Positions 27,965 to 36,597 of a stretch of DNA of 64,000 nucleotides are shown here, piece by piece; the stretch's first letter is position 1, and each line of letters opens with the position of its first letter. The position numbers were made by a program, and so were the translations under genes. The notes beneath the pieces are model-generated. The model ran no database searches, was not told the DNA's origin, and worked only from the letters and a program-made list of their open reading frames with translations. Source of the stretch: a virus; the IMG/VR virus record IMGVR_UViG_3300027771_001853, positions 186,001 through 250,000 of that record; one strand, written 5' to 3'.

Positions 27965-29029
27965 TTATGCGTTTTGTGGTTGAGTAAATTTATCTAAATT
28001 TTGAACTAGACCTTCTTTTCTAAGGTTAGCGTAATCTTCTATGAAGTTTTTTATATCTTCAGTTTCGTTTTCTTCTGAGTATTGTGCGTGTGTTTCTTCC
28101 ATCGCGTCGTATAGTTCTTGTGGTATAGAGTCTTCTAACCAATTTTTAAAATAAGACGAAGTGATATCTACCATTTGATTTAATTCGTATGTCCAGAATC
28201 CATTTTTTTCTTCCATCCATCCTGGTTTCATGTTAGGTATTTTACCTATAACTGGTGTCCCACATTTCATAGATTCTAACGGGAATGTACCTAATCCTGA
28301 AATATCATCTACCCAAACCGACAAACATGATTCACCTAATGCTTCAGCAAAATCTTCTCTTGATAAACCTCTCATATCTCTAAAAGTTACCCATCTATAT
28401 TGTGGATATTTAACGTAGAAAGTTTTAACTATCTTAGCTGTATCTCTAGGGTCTCTTGTATGGATAGCTATAATAGGTTTTTTTGGTTTATCGTCAGGTT
28501 TAAAATAATCCGGGATAGACAATCTAAATGTAGATACGTCTAATCCAGGGAATACACTTTTTATGTGGTTCATAGATTCGTCACTAGTGGTTAAACATTT
28601 GTTAACGTTAAATATTGGCCAACTTTGTCCTGGTTGTAGTGTTTCGAATATGTAATCATAAGATTGGCATAGTACCGCTCTTGCACAAGGCATTTCTTTT
28701 GTTTGTTCTAGTACATGACCAAAAACTTCTGGTACGATAACTAAATCTTGTGCTCCTACTTGTAGATTACCTTCTTCAATACAAGCGTGTGGTAATTGTG
28801 AATATTCTTCACTTAACCACTCGGATACTCCTTGGTAGTCTTTTTTCTCGTGTAAGATACAAGCATCGTACCCTAAATCAGTTAATACTTTTACCATTCT
28901 GTAATTGGTAATCACTGAAGCTCTTTGGACTCCTTTGGTGTCTTGTGTTAAAATAAATATTTTAAACGTTTGAGCTTCTAGTGAAGCGATTGCTTGTTGC
29001 ATCTTTTGTAATTGTTCTGTTTGCTCCAT
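27965..29029 (-). CDS. GT-B glycosyltransferase
   Basis: A 354-residue protein with two Rossmann-like halves. The N-terminal half has FKIFILTQDTKGVQRASVI and ends near residue 180. The C-terminal half (KPIIAIHTRDPRDTAKIVKT, then GLGTFPLESMKCGTPVIG) contains the family-4-like E-x(3-4)-C/A-G-x-P-V-I signature that binds the nucleotide-sugar donor. There is no signal peptide, so the enzyme acts in the cytoplasm. The gene lies 3 nt before the following GT2 gene and 3 nt after a small hypothetical gene. It belongs to the glycan system although it is separated from the main cluster by PhoH. Confidence 0.75.
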   Translation of the reverse strand: MEQTEQLQKMQQAIASLEAQTFKIFILTQDTKGVQRASVITNYRMVKVLTDLGYDACILHEKKDYQGVSEWLSEEYSQLPHACIEEGNLQVGAQDLVIVPEVFGHVLEQTKEMPCARAVLCQSYDYIFETLQPGQSWPIFNVNKCLTTSDESMNHIKSVFPGLDVSTFRLSIPDYFKPDDKPKKPIIAIHTRDPRDTAKIVKTFYVKYPQYRWVTFRDMRGLSREDFAEALGESCLSVWVDDISGLGTFPLESMKCGTPVIGKIPNMKPGWMEEKNGFWTYELNQMVDITSSYFKNWLEDSIPQELYDAMEETHAQYSEENETEDIKNFIEDYANLRKEGLVQNLDKFTQPQNA

Positions 29030-29032
29030 TTT

Positions 29033-29362
29033 TTAATTTTTTTCTTTTATTATTTTATAATGTGATAATGTGTTGAATGCAAGTTTAAAGGGAATTGTTA
29101 GATTTTTCAAGCTATAAGACCCCATATCTTCATCTAATTCTTCAATAGACGTTAAAAGAGTATCAATCATCATCCTTAGTATCTCATAACGAGGGGCATT
29201 AATCTCGTAACCACTTATAGGGACACCATCTTCGTCTTTAGTCTTGTTCTGTTCTACTATCCTTATTAGATTTTCAAGTTCCTCAAAATCTATATAAAAA
29301 TGTGCCCCAGCAATACCTAAACTAAATGTATCTTCTAAATTATACTTGTTTAAATCTGTCAT
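29033..29362 (-). CDS. Hypothetical acidic protein
   Basis: A 109-residue soluble protein, acidic and mainly helical (LENLIRIVEQNKTKDED, then RYEILRMMIDTLLTSIEEL). It has no known motif. It overlaps the upstream HAD-like gene by 23 nt, which indicates translational coupling, and is followed after 3 nt by the GT-B gene. No function can be assigned. Confidence 0.6.
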   Translation of the reverse strand: MTDLNKYNLEDTFSLGIAGAHFYIDFEELENLIRIVEQNKTKDEDGVPISGYEINAPRYEILRMMIDTLLTSIEELDEDMGSYSLKNLTIPFKLAFNTLSHYKIIKEKN

Positions 29363-29909
29363 CTTCTAACTTTAATATATCTTTAAAGTAATCCAAAGTA
29401 ATATCGGATTCACTATCTTTATTGTAAGGTTTATCTATTTTTATAGATAACTTACCCTCAGGTTTTTTATTCAAGATTAATTTATTATCTGTAATAAATA
29501 TATCTGTTCTATCCCACAAATCGTCTATTGTTTGTATCGTATAAAACTCAATTCTTTCTACCAAAGCACCGTATTTAGCTAGGAAAAATAATGTAGCTGG
29601 TTTAGATTTTTCAATTTCATCTGAAACTAGATAAATGTCATAATCTTCTCTTTTTTCCTTATAGAACTCATTTAAACTATTAAATACATGTTTTTCTGCT
29701 TCTGTACCTGCACCAAATATTTCCATTGGGCATTCAACATATATAAATTCAAATAATTCTTCCTCAGTAGCAAAGTCAAACACGTCTAATAGGTTATCCG
29801 TTGAGGTTATATCTTTTTTACATTCTTTTTGTGTGTATTTTTCATACGTTTCGGCCATCTTTTTTAATACGTCCCTCAATACACCATTTATACTTATTGA
29901 TATTCTCAT
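29340..29909 (-). CDS. Degenerate HAD-like protein (5'-nucleotidase-like fold)
   Basis: A 189-residue protein laid out like phage HAD-fold 5'(3')-deoxyribonucleotidases. An N-terminal strand is followed by GVLRD, a cap-like helical part comes next, then YDIYLVSDEIEKSKPATLFF and the closing TDIFITDNKLILNK with a PYN motif. In active members the first motif is D-x-D-G-V-L. Here the two Asp positions read Ser6 and Asn8 (ISINGVLRD), so the nucleophile is missing and phosphatase activity is unlikely. It sits 9 nt downstream of phoH and overlaps the next gene by 23 nt. A binding or regulatory role is more plausible. The family call is moderate. Confidence 0.5.
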   Translation of the reverse strand: MRISISINGVLRDVLKKMAETYEKYTQKECKKDITSTDNLLDVFDFATEEELFEFIYVECPMEIFGAGTEAEKHVFNSLNEFYKEKREDYDIYLVSDEIEKSKPATLFFLAKYGALVERIEFYTIQTIDDLWDRTDIFITDNKLILNKKPEGKLSIKIDKPYNKDSESDITLDYFKDILKLEDDRFKQV

Positions 29910-29918
29910 ACTTCTAAA

Positions 29919-30668
29919 TTAAGATTTTTTATTATTTTGTAAAGAATCAAAAACTCTTTCTATTTTAGCTATTAGTGGATTCCTAACAACGTCTGACTTG
30001 TCGAATTGGATACACCCTATTTCCTCTAATTCAGCAAAGTGTTCCATTAAGAAGGTTAACCCGTTACCACCTTTAGAGTCTTGTTGTCTTTCATCACCTA
30101 AAAATATCATTTTAGAGTCCTTACCTAACCTAGTCATTATAGTTCTCATATTTTCTTGTGATATATTCTGTGCTTCATCTACAATTATTATTGACCTGTC
30201 TAGGTTGATACCCCTCATGTAAGCTATAGGCATCTCCTCAATAGTCTTTAATTCTCTTAATCTAGAGGTTATCGCCTGTCCAACTATCTTTTCAAAGTTA
30301 TGCACAAAAGAGAACATAAATGGTTCCATCTTCTCCCTTAAACCACCTTTTAAAAACCCAATCTCTTCATTTTTTAAAGTAGTTACTGATTTTACAATTA
30401 CAATCTTTTTGTATTTAGCGTATCTTTTTATTAATTTCAATGCTTCAGCACACGCTAAAAATGTCTTACCACTTCCCGCTGGACCAGAACATATGGTTAC
30501 TTCATTCACCTTTATAGAGTTAACTAAAGCTTTTTGGTTTTCAGTTTTACACTTAACATTTACTGTCATAGTGTCTGTCATTCTAGTCTCCTGAGTGTTG
30601 TTTTGATAAATCCAAGCTTCTACTTCTTGTTGTTCTTCACTACTTAATTTTTTACTCCTTTTTCCCAT
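29919..30668 (-). CDS. phoH: PhoH-like ATPase
   Basis: A 249-residue P-loop ATPase of the PhoH family. Walker A is GPAGSGKT (residues 62-69) and Walker B is IIIVDEAQN (161-168, Asp164 and Glu165). The family's conserved TRLGKDSKMIFLGDERQ segment, which contacts nucleotide and probably RNA, is also present. PhoH proteins are common in marine T4-like phages, where they are thought to act in RNA metabolism or the phosphate-stress response; the phage role is not settled. Upstream, a TATAAATA sequence on the coding strand lies 7 nt before the ATG. The gene separates the sigma/GT group from the sugar-nucleotide cluster. Confidence 0.9.
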   Translation of the reverse strand: MGKRSKKLSSEEQQEVEAWIYQNNTQETRMTDTMTVNVKCKTENQKALVNSIKVNEVTICSGPAGSGKTFLACAEALKLIKRYAKYKKIVIVKSVTTLKNEEIGFLKGGLREKMEPFMFSFVHNFEKIVGQAITSRLRELKTIEEMPIAYMRGINLDRSIIIVDEAQNISQENMRTIMTRLGKDSKMIFLGDERQQDSKGGNGLTFLMEHFAELEEIGCIQFDKSDVVRNPLIAKIERVFDSLQNNKKS

Positions 30669-30692
30669 TAAAATTTATTTATAATTTAATTA

Positions 30693-31688
30693 TTATTTTT
30701 CGTAATACTCTAACCAATATTCAATCATTTCATCTAACATTGTTTCAAATGTGTATTTGTGTTCCCAACCTAACATTTCTTTCGCTCTAGAACAATCACC
30801 TTTTAAGTGTTCTAGTTCTTCTGGTCTTAAAAACCTTTTATCTGTTTTAATATATTTTTCCCAATCTAGTTCTAGTGAGTTAAAAACATACTCAACCAAG
30901 TCTTGGACTGTGTGAGATACCCCTGTGGAACATACAAAGTCATCTGGTGTATCTTGTTGTAACATCAACCACATCGCTTCAACATAGTCTTTCGCGTGTC
31001 CCCAATCTCTACTAGCTTTCATATTACCCAATTTTAACTCATTGGTCAAACCTAATTTAATCTCTACAGCTATTTTAACCACTTTATTTGTTACAAAATT
31101 AGTTCCTCTTCTTGGTGATTCGTGATTGAACAGAATACCATTAGACACAAACATACCGTAAGAGTTTCTATAATTTTTACATATGTTATGTGCGTATACT
31201 TTAGCACAACCATATGGTGAAACTGGGTTTAACGGTGTTGTTTCTCTTTGGTACCCATCACTATCAATACTGTTACCAAACATTTCTGATGATGATGCTT
31301 GATATACCCTAGCCTTAGGACAAACTAATTTAATGGATTCTAGTAAATTTAATGTACCAGCACCTATACTTTCTAAAGTGTATTTTGGTTGGTCAAAACT
31401 TATCCTCACATGTGATTGAGCTGCTAGATTATACACCTCATCTGGTTTTGATTTACCCAATACTTTACATATTGAAGCCATGTCAGTCATGTCAGCATAT
31501 TCTAAATTTAATTTTTTATATATACTATCTGGTATCCTTGCAGTCTGATTCTCAGCTACAGAATTTCTTTTTAACATACCCCAAACTTCGTACCCTTTTT
31601 CTAATAACAACTCTGCTAGATATGAACCATCTTGTCCGTTAATCCCTGTTATTAAAGCTTTTTTCTTATTTGTATCCATCATACTCAA
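30693..31688 (-). CDS. gmd: GDP-mannose 4,6-dehydratase, copy A
   Basis: A 331-residue extended short-chain dehydrogenase. It has the NAD(P)-binding TGINGQDGSYLAE motif (residues 14-26), NLAAQSHV, and the GMD active-site series: SSSEMFG (Glu135), YGCAK (Tyr159, Lys163), NHESPRRGTNFVTNK and RDWGHAKDYVEAMW. The enzyme converts GDP-D-mannose to GDP-4-keto-6-deoxy-D-mannose, the branch point to GDP-fucose, GDP-colitose and others. The start is uncertain between three nearby ATGs. The chosen one overlaps the sulfotransferase gene by 23 nt. A second copy at 35620 shares the same motifs, so the window encodes two paralogous enzymes for the same step. Confidence 0.93.
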   Translation of the reverse strand: MSMMDTNKKKALITGINGQDGSYLAELLLEKGYEVWGMLKRNSVAENQTARIPDSIYKKLNLEYADMTDMASICKVLGKSKPDEVYNLAAQSHVRISFDQPKYTLESIGAGTLNLLESIKLVCPKARVYQASSSEMFGNSIDSDGYQRETTPLNPVSPYGCAKVYAHNICKNYRNSYGMFVSNGILFNHESPRRGTNFVTNKVVKIAVEIKLGLTNELKLGNMKASRDWGHAKDYVEAMWLMLQQDTPDDFVCSTGVSHTVQDLVEYVFNSLELDWEKYIKTDKRFLRPEELEHLKGDCSRAKEMLGWEHKYTFETMLDEMIEYWLEYYEK

Positions 31689-32451
31689 ATCTTTTTAAAT
31701 ATTTATCATATATATCCGGTCTTTTATTTATTATATAATCGTCAATCTGTTGACATGTATCGGGTAAAACATTCCCGTCTTTTCCTTGGTGTTCTTTTCT
31801 ATGCCCTGGCCCGGATTGGTACCTAAGTTTATCAGGGTCACCCCCTGTTGCTACACCTAGATGGATACCTACGTACCTATCTAACGATTTCTTTTTGTGG
31901 TCTTTAATATCCTCTACGAAATTATCTATATCTTCTTTATTAAACTTACCACCAAATTGTTTATACCATTCTACTATTTTCAATAATTCTTCTTTTGGGT
32001 TCATTATAAAATCTTCATAATAAACTAATATTTTTGGTCCAAGGTATAAATCATATAACTCTAACATTGCTAAGTAATCCGTATTTTCTTGGTCAGATAA
32101 AGGTAGTCCTTGTAAATCGTTTAATACCAAATTAATCGGTATTGGTTGGTCATCAATTCTACGATGTCTTACAATACATTCTTTATGGTTCCTAACAATT
32201 AAGAAATACCCTTCATTTTCACCAGGGAATGTACCCCAAAAATCAGTACCGTTACCATGTGTTTTATGTATAACAGCCTTTGGGTTGGATTGGGTTATGT
32301 TCGCTCCTCTTTCTTCAGAGTCGTCTGACCCTATAATCACTAAATCTGTTAATCTTTCTATACAATAACATAACCAGTTACTCCCAGAACGTGGATACGA
32401 TGCTATCGTAACTTTTCTATTATTTACTGAATCCTCATAAAATGTCCCCAT
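31666..32451 (-). CDS. PAPS-dependent sulfotransferase
   Basis: A 261-residue protein with the 5'-phosphosulfate-binding loop YPRSGSNWL (residues 19-27), a PAPS-contacting segment FLIVRNHKECIVRH, and the strand-helix KILVYYEDFIMNPKEEL typical of Sulfotransfer_1 enzymes. These transfer sulfate from PAPS to a hydroxyl or amino group of sugars or small molecules. The gene overlaps both neighbours (17 nt with the ColD-like gene, 23 nt with gmd), tying it to the sugar pathway. A sugar of the glycan made here is the likely acceptor, but this is inference. Confidence 0.8.
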   Translation of the reverse strand: MGTFYEDSVNNRKVTIASYPRSGSNWLCYCIERLTDLVIIGSDDSEERGANITQSNPKAVIHKTHGNGTDFWGTFPGENEGYFLIVRNHKECIVRHRRIDDQPIPINLVLNDLQGLPLSDQENTDYLAMLELYDLYLGPKILVYYEDFIMNPKEELLKIVEWYKQFGGKFNKEDIDNFVEDIKDHKKKSLDRYVGIHLGVATGGDPDKLRYQSGPGHRKEHQGKDGNVLPDTCQQIDDYIINKRPDIYDKYLKRFEYDGYK

Positions 32452-33601
32452 AGTCGTTTATTATTTTACATATTTTATTTATTTCCTCCGTTTTTAAATC
32501 TTGGTGATTTGGTATATAGAACCCAAATTCGTGTAATAAGTCACAGTTTGGTAGTTTTGGCATCTCATAATGTTTTAACCAAAAAGGTTGCCTACCCATA
32601 GAACCAGCTATAAGTGGTCTAACTTCTATCCCTTCTTTGGTCATTACTTCCATAATCTTAGACCTATTCCTATTAACTATAGGATATGCAAAGCTGGATA
32701 TAAAATCAGATTTATCAACCCTTAAGTTAAGCATATTATTATTAATTTTTTTCTTATACAAATCAAAGTTACTTTTTCTAACCACACTAAAGTTATCTAA
32801 TTTATCTAATTGTCTTAACCCTAAAAAAGCCTGTAAGTCTGTAGCTCTAAGGTTAAACCCAGGGTAATAAAAAGTATAAGCTTTATTTTCAGGTGATACG
32901 TCCCATTCATCACTTAATTCTTTAGCGTCTTCTGTGGATAAATCTCTATCCCACCCATGACTTCTTAAAGCTAAAAGAATGTTATATATCTCTTTGTCAT
33001 CTGTGTTTATTAATCCACCCTCAATGGTAGATAAATGGTGTCCGTAATATAAAGAAAAACAAGACATAAGTCCTGCGGTACCTAAATAATCACCTTTAAA
33101 TTTAGACCCCATACTTTCACATGTGTCCTCCAAAAGTGTTACATCATACTTATCACACAGTTCTACTATTTTAGTCATATCAGGTACTAGACCTAACACT
33201 GTAACTAATAATAAACATGTCGGGGTTTCTTTTATGAATAACTCCTCTAAATGCCCTAAATCCACAGATAGGTCTTCCATATTAGAATCACATAGTATTG
33301 GTTGTAAACCTAACTGCATGACAGAAGAAACGTCTGTTACCCAAGATAGTGAAGGTACTATGATTTTATCGTTTTTTAACCTACCACTAGTTTTTAAAGC
33401 GTACAACATTAATAATATAGCTGAGGAACCAGAATTAACAAATACACTGTATTTGGTTCCTAACTTTTTTGCCCATTTTTTTTCAAACTTTACAGTTAAA
33501 GGCCCTTTAGTTAACCTAGGTACCTCATCACCACCTGTTAACCACTCAGCTAAAACAGCCATGTCTTTTTTACTTATAGTATCACCAACTAATTTAGTCA
33601 T
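32435..33601 (-). CDS. colD: ColD-type GDP-4-keto-6-deoxymannose 3-dehydratase
   Basis: I start this gene at 33601 (MTKLVGDTIS), 2 nt after the epimerase gene ends, and not at the in-frame ATG at 33631. It is then 388 residues, the length of E. coli ColD as I recall it. It is a DegT/DnrJ/EryC1-fold PLP protein in which the lysine that normally binds PLP is His188 (SLYYGHHLSTIEGG). Replacement of Lys by His is the mark of the 3-dehydratases ColD and E1/RfbH, which remove the C3 hydroxyl instead of transaminating. The substrate of ColD is the product of GMD, encoded next door twice. This points to a 3,6-dideoxyhexose such as colitose. Confidence 0.8.
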   Translation of the reverse strand: MTKLVGDTISKKDMAVLAEWLTGGDEVPRLTKGPLTVKFEKKWAKKLGTKYSVFVNSGSSAILLMLYALKTSGRLKNDKIIVPSLSWVTDVSSVMQLGLQPILCDSNMEDLSVDLGHLEELFIKETPTCLLLVTVLGLVPDMTKIVELCDKYDVTLLEDTCESMGSKFKGDYLGTAGLMSCFSLYYGHHLSTIEGGLINTDDKEIYNILLALRSHGWDRDLSTEDAKELSDEWDVSPENKAYTFYYPGFNLRATDLQAFLGLRQLDKLDNFSVVRKSNFDLYKKKINNNMLNLRVDKSDFISSFAYPIVNRNRSKIMEVMTKEGIEVRPLIAGSMGRQPFWLKHYEMPKLPNCDLLHEFGFYIPNHQDLKTEEINKICKIINDYGDIL

Positions 33602-33603
33602 CT

Positions 33604-34728
33604 TTAATTGTTTTTTGTGGTTATAATACAAGGTGAGGTTTTTATCTTATCTAAAAACTTCATGTATATTATTTCAAATCTTTCATCTCTACAAATTAAA
33701 CTAAAAGGAACTAATGGTTCTCCGTGACCATAACTTACCATATCCCATAATTCATATTCTAATTCTACAGTTTTGGTTGTGGTTTTTTCACTACCATTTT
33801 TTAATTCTTTTACGAAGTTTTTAACCCATTTTTTCACATCTCCGTTTGGTTTCCAACCCAACTTATTTTTAATTTTACTTATGTCCGCTAAAGTTGCTTT
33901 TGGTTCTAACCTATCACCTATATATTCTACATGACTATTAGTGTGATGTTCAAATAAAACTGCTAACTCATTTATGGTGACGTTATCAGAGTTCCCAACA
34001 TTATAAACCCCACCATTAAGTTTGTCTGTATGTGTTGCCGATAATAGGTTAGCGTTTACAACATCACCTACATATGTAAAATCCCTTCTCTGTTCCCCAT
34101 CATTTGTTATTGTAATATTTTTACCTTCTTCTACTTGACCTGCCCATATACCCAAAACTGTACAGTATGCCCCTTCTCTTGTCATTCTATCACCATACAC
34201 ATTAAAGTACCTTAAACATACCGTATCTAACCCGTACACATCACTAAACAATTTACAATAGTCTTCACAAATCATCTTTTGTGCTGCATATGGTGACATT
34301 GGGTTTCTAGGTAATTCTTCTGATGTTGGCATTACTTCCGCGTCTCCGTATATTGATGACGAAGACGATAGTACAAATCTTTTTACTTTTGAGTCTGCAC
34401 AAGCTTTCAATAACTTTAGAGTAGCAGTAACATTGTTTTCGTTAAACATTACTGGGTCTTCAATCGAGGGTTGTACTCTTGCCATGGCGGCAAAATGGAA
34501 TACCGCGTCAACATCTTCTAGATATTCACTTATAGTTTCTACTTCGGCTGTAACTAAATCTTGTTCCCAAAAATACGCAGCTGAATTAATATTTTCTCTT
34601 TTACCTGTGGATAGATTATCTATTACGGTAACTTGTACCCCCATATCCACTAACCTATCTACCATATTTGAACCGATAAATCCAGCTCCTCCGGTAACTA
34701 CTGCTTTTTTAATTTTATTTTCTTGCAT
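33604..34728 (-). CDS. NAD-dependent nucleotide-sugar epimerase/dehydratase
   Basis: A 374-residue extended SDR enzyme with VTGGAGFIGSN (residues 11-21), a Ser-rich active-site strand SSSSSIYGD, the catalytic SPYAAQK motif, and DFTYVGDVVNAN. The pattern fits UDP-glucose/GlcNAc 4-epimerases or related NDP-sugar epimerases and decarboxylases. The family's usual length is about 310-340 residues. The extra C-terminal 55-60 residues (after about 315) are not part of the fold and are of unknown purpose. It overlaps the fcl-like gene by 14 nt and precedes colD by 2 nt. The exact substrate cannot be decided. Confidence 0.8.
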   Translation of the reverse strand: MQENKIKKAVVTGGAGFIGSNMVDRLVDMGVQVTVIDNLSTGKRENINSAAYFWEQDLVTAEVETISEYLEDVDAVFHFAAMARVQPSIEDPVMFNENNVTATLKLLKACADSKVKRFVLSSSSSIYGDAEVMPTSEELPRNPMSPYAAQKMICEDYCKLFSDVYGLDTVCLRYFNVYGDRMTREGAYCTVLGIWAGQVEEGKNITITNDGEQRRDFTYVGDVVNANLLSATHTDKLNGGVYNVGNSDNVTINELAVLFEHHTNSHVEYIGDRLEPKATLADISKIKNKLGWKPNGDVKKWVKNFVKELKNGSEKTTTKTVELEYELWDMVSYGHGEPLVPFSLICRDERFEIIYMKFLDKIKTSPCIITTKNN

Positions 34729-35617
34729 AATTATAATTTTTTATAAACCATTCTACGGTTTTTTCTACACCTTCTCTTAATGGTGTGTATTTAAAATCTG
34801 GATTCAACTCGGTAAACTTGGTATTATCACTAGGTTTTCTGAATTGTCCATCTGTCTTATCTGTTTCCCATAAAATATCACCTTTAAAATCCATAACGTC
34901 AACTATTGTCTCAACAAGTTCTTTTATTGAGTATTCGGTAGATGTTGAGGTTATTAGTGGTTCTGGGGAATCGTAGTTATTTAAAGCCCACATAGATATG
35001 TCACCAGCATCTTGTGAGTATAGTAACTCTCTTTGGGGTTTTCCTGTCCCCCAAACTTTCAATGGTGTGTTATTTTTTTTCGCTAGGTAACATTTGTGTA
35101 CTAAAGATGGGACTACGTGACCCTCATCAATCTTAAAATTATCCCTAGGCCCATATATGTTACACGGTACTATAGAAACATAATTCACACCATACTGTTC
35201 TCTATATGTTCTAATCTGTACTTCAGCTAATCTTTTAGAATATGAATACCCTAAACTTGTTGGGTGTGGTTCTCCTGAATGTATCTGGTCGGAAGTTAAT
35301 GGATAGTTTGCGTTCACTGGGAAAATACATGTAGATAATAAACATACTAATTTTTTAACCCCAACTAACCTAGAAACCTCTAGTACATTAGTATTAATCA
35401 TAGTATTCTTATAAAGGAATTCACCTTTTAATTTAGAGTTGATTCCGACACCACCTATTTTTCCAGCACAATGAATCACAGCCTCCGGTGAGTGTTTCTT
35501 AAAAAACGCTAAAGTTTCATCAAAATTAGTTAAATCGCACTCTTTAGAAGCAAATGTGACATCCGCATCTATAGTAGAACCAACCATACCATTACCACCA
35601 GTTACTAATAGTTTCAT
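34715..35617 (-). CDS. fcl: GDP-L-fucose synthase / ColC-like epimerase-reductase
   Basis: A 300-residue SDR protein with VTGGNGMVGS (residues 5-14). The residues Ser95, Cys97 (STCIFP), Tyr124, Lys128 (YSYSK) and His167 (DEGHVVP) fall at the spacing of E. coli GDP-L-fucose synthase Ser107, Cys109, Tyr136, Lys140 and His179, all with the same offset. PCNIYGPRDNF matches the family. Such enzymes epimerise and reduce GDP-4-keto-6-deoxymannose to GDP-L-fucose. The homologous ColC does the equivalent step after ColD to give GDP-colitose. With both gmd and colD adjacent, either product is possible. The gene lies 2 nt from the second gmd copy and overlaps the next gene by 14 nt. Confidence 0.85.
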   Translation of the reverse strand: MKLLVTGGNGMVGSTIDADVTFASKECDLTNFDETLAFFKKHSPEAVIHCAGKIGGVGINSKLKGEFLYKNTMINTNVLEVSRLVGVKKLVCLLSTCIFPVNANYPLTSDQIHSGEPHPTSLGYSYSKRLAEVQIRTYREQYGVNYVSIVPCNIYGPRDNFKIDEGHVVPSLVHKCYLAKKNNTPLKVWGTGKPQRELLYSQDAGDISMWALNNYDSPEPLITSTSTEYSIKELVETIVDVMDFKGDILWETDKTDGQFRKPSDNTKFTELNPDFKYTPLREGVEKTVEWFIKNYNYARK

Positions 35618-35619
35618 AA

Positions 35620-36597
35620 TTAATTGTTTTTAGAATAATACACCAACCAATAATCAACCATCTCTTCCATTAACATTTTAAATGTGTATTTAGGTTCCCA
35701 ACCCAACTCAGTTCTAATTTTAGTTGAGTCACCCTTTAAGTACGGTAGTTCCTCTGGTCTCATAAATTTAGGATTCTGTTCGATGTAGTCTTCATAATCT
35801 AAATCTAAATATTTAAACACTAGTTCACACATTTCTCTAACAGAGTGTGTCTCCATAGTTGATACTACCCAGTCTCCTGGTTCATCGTGTTGCATCATTA
35901 AATGCATCGCTCTTACATAATCCCAAGAATGTCCCCAGTCTCTAAAAGAGTCCATATTACCCAATTCTAAATTATCTTGTAAACCTAATTTTATTCTTGC
36001 GGCCGCTTTTACGACTTTATTAGTTACAAAATTACTACCCCTCCTAGGTGATTCATGATTAAATAGAATACCGTTAGTTGCGTGTAATTTATAAGCTCTC
36101 CTATAATTCCTAATCATATTATACCCAAAAACTTTTGAGCACCCATATGGGGAAACTGGGTTCATGACCGTTGTCTCTCTTTGGGATTTGTCTTCATCCA
36201 CAGTTAGTCCAAACATTTCTGAACTACTTGCTTGGTAGAATTTTGAATCTGGACAACTTCTTCTATATGCCTCCAACATATTAAGTACACCCATTGCATT
36301 TGTTTGTACTGTAAATTGTGGTATGTCAAAGCTAATTCTTACATGACTTTGAGCAGCTAAATTATATATCTCATCTGGTTGTATTTCATCCAGTAATCTT
36401 TCTATACCACCTTGGTCCAATAAGTCCCCATAGTACGTATGTATTTTATCTTCTAGGTGTACAATCCTTGTATCTTGGTTCTCGGCTGTAGAATTTCTTC
36501 TAACTATCCCATGTACTTCGTAACCTAATTCTAGTAGATACTCCGCTAAGTAACTACCGTCCTGTCCTGCTATTCCTGTTATAAATGCTTTTTTCAT
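35620..36597 (-). CDS. gmd: GDP-mannose 4,6-dehydratase, copy B
   Basis: I use the ATG at 36597 (MKKAFITGIAGQDG), whose ATGA overlap with the stop of the upstream gene fits. The in-frame ATG at 36645 would add 16 residues that look non-homologous. The 325-residue enzyme carries TGIAGQDGSYLAE, SSSEMFG (Glu127), YGCSK (Tyr151, Lys155), NHESPRRGSNFVTNK and RDWGHSWDYVRAMH, all conserved in GMD. It is clearly similar to copy A at 30693 but diverged outside the motifs, so it is an old duplicate or a separate acquisition. The product, GDP-4-keto-6-deoxy-D-mannose, feeds fcl and colD. Confidence 0.93.
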   Translation of the reverse strand: MKKAFITGIAGQDGSYLAEYLLELGYEVHGIVRRNSTAENQDTRIVHLEDKIHTYYGDLLDQGGIERLLDEIQPDEIYNLAAQSHVRISFDIPQFTVQTNAMGVLNMLEAYRRSCPDSKFYQASSSEMFGLTVDEDKSQRETTVMNPVSPYGCSKVFGYNMIRNYRRAYKLHATNGILFNHESPRRGSNFVTNKVVKAAARIKLGLQDNLELGNMDSFRDWGHSWDYVRAMHLMMQHDEPGDWVVSTMETHSVREMCELVFKYLDLDYEDYIEQNPKFMRPEELPYLKGDSTKIRTELGWEPKYTFKMLMEEMVDYWLVYYSKNN

